64,000 bases of DNA, taken from Lichina pygmaea (taxonomy: Eukaryota; Ascomycota; Lichinomycetes; Lichinales; Lichinaceae). The DNA is taken from NCBI GenBank assembly GCA_963422465.1, contig OY730169.1:62001-126000 (forward strand), read 5' to 3'. The notes under the pieces were generated by a model that did not search any database, was not told where the DNA came from, and worked only from the letters and a program-made list of their open reading frames with translations. The position numbers were made by a program, and so were the translations under genes. Below are positions 59,073 to 64,000 of the stretch, one piece after another (the stretch's first letter is position 1; every line of letters begins with the position of its first letter).

Positions 59073-60216
59073 TGATTCAAAGCAGTTGCGCTTCCAGAGA
59101 TCTTGATTGGCTTGAGGTTGGTCGACGGCTCCAGGATTGAGACGGTCGACAGCTGCCTCTTGCTCTATCTTCCAGTCAAGGGTACGTCCGACGGAGACCA
59201 ATTCATCTTGCTCCCGATGTACGGAGTACAGGGGCGACAGACCATCCGCTAGTACTGGCTTCCCACGAAGGACGACAGCGCCCGAAGTCAGGCGTTGGGG
59301 CCAGTCAACGGGCCGAGATGGAGGACCCCGAGGACTGTCAAGTGGAGTTTTGGCACAGCATCGATCCAAGCCCGTTGCCTGCAGAAGTACTTCGTCGTGA
59401 CGTCGATCTGGTGTCGTCATATCCACGCTTCCGGATGGGAACGGGCGTGGACTGAACCGTAGAGCAGGAGCTCGTGGCTGCCGTGCATTGCATGTGTTGA
59501 TGATAAAGGTACTTGTACAAGCCTGCTTGGGTAGCATGGTGGAGGAAGTTGGCCGCCATTGAGCGGTTCAGCATCAACCCCGGGTCGAGAGCGAAAGAAC
59601 CAAAGGAACGAGATTGGACACTTGTGTACCAAGCTGCTAAAAATCACTTCTGTTGCTAGCAACGATGATGATGAGGATGATGAAGACACCCACAAGACAA
59701 CGCAAGAGGTGGGCATGAACATGACAGCAGGAAAGTCCTATCGAGAAAACAGACAGAATCACCAGAATGTTCCTTCCCGTTGCCACCATTTCAGATACTA
59801 CTTGACCTATACATCTCGGTCCCGTGGGAGCTGCCAACAAGATCTCCCTCTCCTTGTCGACATTTGTTTTAGTCGATGGTAGGAACACATCTCTCAAGTA
59901 TCGGTTGAGATGAAAGCGAGAACACAGTATGATAGTTAACAGTTTTGGTGACAAATTTTTTCCTTGGAGTCCTCAATACAAATTGACAACTGAAACAGTC
60001 CAAGCAATTGGAGCCCCTTCTTACCATTGTCACAAAAACCAAGATGGTGATAGGAGGTGGTTTGCTTGGGTGCAAGTCTCCTACCCGGTGCTTGCTATTT
60101 TCTTCATCGATCCCAAGGAGTAACGGTACGGAGAGAAGGAGAGTTGTCTAAAATCTCTGACAGAACTACGTACCCAAACTTGGACGACTGTAGATGTCCC
60201 TCTGTCAACCGATCTT
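59073..60216. other. Intergenic DNA with weak open frames
   Basis: A 157-codon minus-strand frame (59,537-59,064) overlaps the end of the lyase-like gene, but I recognise no domain in it. A short GATGATGATGAGGATGATGA tract lies at about 59,664. Nothing else seen. Confidence 0.35.
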
Positions 60217-60675
60217 TCAACCTGAGGTCCTCACCGAGACATTGTACGATATCCTACAAGGAAAAACTTCAAACTCAGTGCGTACTCCCGGTGCTGTACT
60301 ACGTAAGTGACTCTTTGCCATCACCCTTTCCCCCAAAGTTTGAGGTGATGGGCGCGCTCTCCGGGTCCTCCTATTCGCGAACCACTTCGCAGCGTGATCA
60401 GGACCATCGAAGTGGACTCGTTGGCCCGCCATTTCCGTGCGCACGGCGTAGGCCAAGATGTCTGTCTCTTGGGTCGAGACAAAGTTGACGGGGGCCTCCT
60501 TTCCAAGCTGCACGTTCACATGGTACCCTTTGCTCGTGGTGCAGCTGTGCCAGCCTGTGCCGTTGACGGTAACGGCTCTGTTCACAGAGTCGAAGTCGTC
60601 GCGGATAGTAAGCGATTCCCCGGTCTGGAAGATGCGTCCCCGGAACCCGGTCTTGGCCGTGGCACTGGGGTCGAT
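60217..60675 (-). CDS. Hypothetical protein, uncertain gene model
   Basis: A minus-strand exon of about 152 codons with even amino-acid composition (GFRGRIFQTGESLTIRDDFD, NGTGWHSC, NVQLGKEAPVNFVSTQETD). It is preceded by ATGGCCAG, a possible acceptor. A frame upstream (to about 60,926) could join it in phase through an intron at 60,772-60,676 (donor GTACAA, branch-like CTTAAC). Read without splicing, the same stretch codes a strong hydrophobic segment (LLSVSFIISLLTTALLAILY) in the other frame, so it is either a membrane anchor followed by a frameshift or a pyrimidine-rich intron. No start codon fits well. I know no homologue. Confidence 0.3.
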   Translation of the reverse strand: MDPSATAKTGFRGRIFQTGESLTIRDDFDSVNRAVTVNGTGWHSCTTSKGYHVNVQLGKEAPVNFVSTQETDILAYAVRTEMAGQRVHFDGPDHAAKWFANRRTRRARPSPQTLGERVMAKSHLRSTAPGVRTEFEVFPCRISYNVSVRTSG

Positions 60676-61636
60676 CTGGCCATAGGTAGAGGATTGCCAA
60701 CAGGGCCGTGGTTAAGAGTGAAATGATGAAGGAGACAGAAAGGAGTCGTATCGGAGGGGGCTTCTTTTGTACAGGCGGGACGCGAACCGAGTCGATGCGG
60801 TGCGGTGCACCTGAGCCACAGGGTGGACCTGCCTCAAGCCATTCCTCGGCGTGAGGTTGTAGTGTAGCGAATTTCCTCCTGCGCAGCCATGCTGGAGTTA
60901 CTAGGAGGACAAGCTCAAGCGCTCATGCAGACCAGTGTACGTACGTATGTACGTACGTACTTCTGTAGGACAACTGCCGATCAAGCCAACCAAGGTGAAG
61001 TCCTAAATTGTCTTGCTCTGGGGGGCGGGGAAGGGGACTGGAACTCCGTTCATCACGATATCAGAGCAAGGCCGTCGCTCGCTTTTCCAGGGAAGATTGC
61101 CTCGTTGACCGGCGCAGAGCCGCACCAGGCTGCTGTGCCTTTCCACAAGGCTGCGAATTGCTGCAGCTGGGTCCTTTCTGGAGTTTGATACAAGCCGACG
61201 ATCCGAGCTCCACATTTCTAAAACGGGACGCCAGCCGACTCGAAAGCGGGGAACTGGGCAGGGGCACCGAGGGGTCAGATAATCGCACCGTCGTGTCGCC
61301 TCGGAACCTTGACGAGGTGACTATTTCGATCAATGATACCGTACGTTACGTACGTTACGTACCAGCATGTTTATCATACCAGTAGTAGCTGTCAACTACT
61401 ACGAGCACATCTTCTCCTCCCCTTACACTCCATCTTCGATCACTCCGACCAATCCACAGAACGTGATGCTGGTGTCAAAGCCTGATCCCTGTCAACAAAC
61501 ATCCGATTCACACCAAACGGCAACGCGCCAGTCAAGGAGCTCATCCTTGTCTCTCATCCACAACTCACCTTGAAAAGAAGCAAAACCATCTCATGCATCC
61601 CTGCTACGAAGAGTGGTGCTATTTCCTTGGCGTCGC

Positions 61637-61654
61637 GGGGGGGGGGGGGGGGGG
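61637..61654 (+). repeat. Poly-G tract of 18
   Basis: Eighteen G in a row. Such runs can form G-quadruplexes and are also prone to sequencing error. Confidence 0.9.
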
Positions 61655-61947
61655 ACTGCTGAGAGAAAACAGGTGCATCAGCCGTACTGTCTACGTACAG
61701 TACGGAGGTACGGCAGGGTCAAGAGAAGGGCAGCCTTCTCCCCTCACCGCAGACGGTGTCTTCTCGATCGTGCTCTAGCCTCGTATTCACCTTCCTCGTT
61801 GGTAGCACCCCCCCCGGGAGCGCAGTGGACCATCCTCGTCCCGCTGCCAGTCTGTCCCGATCAGAACTCCGGTCGCGCGCGTTGCCAGCCGGATGCGGGT
61901 GGGGATAGCGACAAGCAGTGGTCCCGGCTGGCCCATTGGGTGGTGAT

Positions 61948-61972
61948 GGGGGGGGGGGGGGGGGGGGGGGGG
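61948..61972 (+). repeat. Poly-G tract of 25
   Basis: Twenty-five G in a row, about 300 bp from the first tract on the same strand. The true length may differ. Confidence 0.85.
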
Positions 61973-63305
61973 CGCATTGGTCGGACGAGCGATTTTCCCC
62001 AGCGGGGCCATTGTCGAACCTAGCGCTTGGAGCTGAGGCTTGCTCGGCGAAAGGCGGACGGGGTCCAAGACACCCACGACGCGCTTCGACCCACGTTCCG
62101 TGCAGGAGGTGGCTCGACATGGACGATACCAACAGGGCGAGATTGCGCGAGGCTAGCGCTCTGCGGGTCTAGCAGGCCATGTCGGTCCCGGACCTGCTGG
62201 CAGAAGGTCTAATTGACGACTTCTCGTCCACGGCGAGGGCAATGGCGCAAGGCCAACTCGGCTACGCACGGGGATGACTCTATCGGACCTTATCCCGAGC
62301 TACGATAGCTCCGTGCTTTCGTACAAGCATCATCGCTCGACGCCTTCTTATTTGCATTATCTTGATGTGGGAGGGTACGATAGCAGTCCAACAGCCGGCG
62401 AGGGGGCAAGCCGACGACGGTCTCACTGCACCTCGTACGTAAGTGCATGCGTATAGGATTCGCCAGAGGGGGATCAGGGGTTGTCGGCAGGACGGCCTGC
62501 ATTAGCACCTGGCCAACCCCGACGTCAACATCTACTAAGCCCAACCAATCTGCATGTTGGCGTCAACCGGCGGGAATCACGGCCGTCTATCTATGGAGAC
62601 GCAGTGGCATCTGACCGAGATACAAGCTGCAGCACTTGCACTTGCACGAGACAGCCTTGGGATAAGATGCAGATGTACGTACGTACAGTACTTCAGGTGA
62701 GTACAGTAGGTGCTGATGGGTTTGTCCAGCGTTCGTGAAACCGGTACGTATCTACATACGGACGCAGCATCGGTTAGGGTGCCGTTGCCCTGAAAATAGT
62801 GGAGTGTAGGCCGATGCCACGGACGAAGGGTGCTGTTACGGGCAGGTGACGCACCCGCGTCCTCATCCAGGAACAGGCCGACCTCTGGTCGCTCTGCGCG
62901 CCAGCATCGGACTGATTCTAGCGCGACTTCCAATGACCCGGCGGCCCTGACTAGGGCCCGAACGATGCTAGCGGCCCGCTGGGCACGTTGTGTCTCTTTC
63001 ACAAGTGCTGGAGTCTAGCGTTTCGGGATCGGTCCTCCTCGACAACGACCTTTCCGCCGTGGACGAAGAGCGACGAAGAGTAGCTTCGAAGCGAAGACGT
63101 GCGACGCGGTACCTCTCCGGTACCAAGGCCCTTCCGTGCCCTCGTTGCTCATCCCGCTTGCCGCTTCTAACTTGGGTGTTGCCGAAGTTAAATACAGCAG
63201 CAACGCAGCGGTCGTACAGTACGTAACGTACGGTAACACCAGCACCCCAGGCTCAGGCCTAGCGCTTGTACGACGGGAACTGGGGCATTCAGCCCCTAAC
63301 GGTCC

Positions 63306-63346
63306 CCCGTAGGGGCCCGTAGGGGCCCGTAGGGGCCCGTAGGGGC
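63306..63346 (+). repeat. 10-bp tandem repeat, about four units
   Basis: Units of CCCGTAGGGG, each containing the GGGGCCC/GGGCCCC palindrome across the junction. It is in a gene-poor stretch next to TACGTACGTA motifs. Confidence 0.85.
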
Positions 63347-64000
63347 AGCAGCGAGCGAACGGCGTGCCGTACGTACGTAGTGGCTGGTACGCCTTTAGTG
63401 GCCTCCGGCGGCCTCGTACGAGTACGTACCACCGTTAATTTGGCCGGAATCGACCCAGGGCTCGACCAGCCTTCGTACCGCGAAATTGAACCGGACCCGC
63501 CAGCGCCCGTCCAGCCGCTTCGACCTCCAATCTTTTACACTTTTGGACGGCCCAGCCATTTTCTTTTTTGAATTCGACTTTTTTTTTTTTTTCCCGCTCC
63601 TCGTGCCCCTCTCCCAATTTCTGGTCGGCGCTGGTCTTCCCTTGCGAAATTGGCGCAACGTGAGAGAAGATTAGTCATCGGCGGCGTGAACCGGGGGGTC
63701 GGCCAGGCCTGAAAGAGATCGAAAAGGCCTGGAGAGCAGGCCGAGGCCCGAAAGGTACCGCACGGCCGGTCGCATGGCAGGCTGTTGCGACGGTACTCGT
63801 GATCCTGGGCTGTCCCCCGAACTGCTGTGCTCGCCTTCAGCGCCGGCCACTCCGACACAGGCGATTCCTGTCTCGGCCCGGTCTCGACTCTCGACGCTCT
63901 CTCTCGCTCTCTCTTTCTCTCTCTCCCTCTCGTCTCTCCGCGCCCGCTCCACCCTCACCTTTCGACAACGCCGATCCCGCGACCAGCACGTCGCCCTCTC

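Larger units (their letters stand above)
60930..64000. other. Right-end intergenic DNA
   Basis: No supported gene. It holds GTACGTACGTATGTACGTACGTAC-like runs at about 60,937-60,960, two poly-G tracts, a 10-bp tandem repeat and a CT-rich stretch at 63,896-63,932 followed by GC-rich DNA, which may be the promoter or leader of a gene beyond the right edge. Confidence 0.4.

Noticed and set aside
59064-59537. A 157-codon minus-strand frame
   Set aside because: It has reasonable composition but no recognised domain and overlaps the end of the lyase-like gene; left unannotated.
63395-63958. Minus-strand frames near the right edge
   Set aside because: They are Arg/Lys-rich readings of low-complexity, CT-rich DNA without motifs.

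Overview
The window looks like a piece of a filamentous ascomycete (Pezizomycotina) chromosome, probably a sordariomycete. The evidence is GC- and CpG-rich genes with short introns (about 50-130 nt, GTRNGT donors, CTRAC-type branch points) and fungal families: a Hos3-type histone deacetylase, Mrp51, Bbc1 with SH3 and AIM3/BBC1 C-terminal domains, EMC4, an earless beta-adaptin and eS17. The intergenic DNA is dotted with GTAC/TACGTA and TACGGAGTAC-like motifs.

Layout. 0-20 kb holds a conserved unknown protein whose last exon probably lies off the left edge (-), HOS3 (-), a membrane protein with a hendecad coiled coil (+), a piece of LINE 5' UTR abutting a decayed D/G/H-rich reading frame, a fatty acid desaturase (+), a small secreted protein (-), MRP51 (+) and a LINE derivative that keeps only ORF1 (-). 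RPS17 (+) is at 20.2 kb. From 21,741 to 48,308 there is a 26.6-kb nest of mobile elements that fits a single original target site. From 48.3 kb to the right edge come BBC1 (+), EMC4 (-) and an AP-1-type beta-adaptin (+) that diverges from EMC4, then a broken aminodeoxychorismate-lyase-like gene, a doubtful reading frame at 60.2-60.7 kb, and gene-poor DNA with poly-G tracts and a 10-bp tandem repeat.

The nest reads as a history. A 5'-truncated LINE (LINE-e, minus) landed first and left a target duplication at 21,728-21,740 and 48,308-48,320. A Ty1/copia element entered its TTTA tail. That copia later received a tRNA-derived SINE, a truncated LINE (LINE-a) and a near-complete LINE (LINE-b). A Ty3/gypsy chromovirus entered the body of LINE-e and took in LINE-c, which was itself split by LINE-d. 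I found target-site duplications for every insertion.

The most unusual items are the SINE, whose 3' end matches the resident LINE family; LINE-d, a chimera of the 5' UTR of one LINE family with the 3' half of another; LINE-f, an ORF1-only half-LINE; and the strong CpG deficit of the nest compared with the surrounding genes. The host genes have no evident common pathway. They serve chromatin, mitochondrial and cytosolic translation, lipid desaturation, endocytic actin patches, ER membrane insertion and clathrin traffic.
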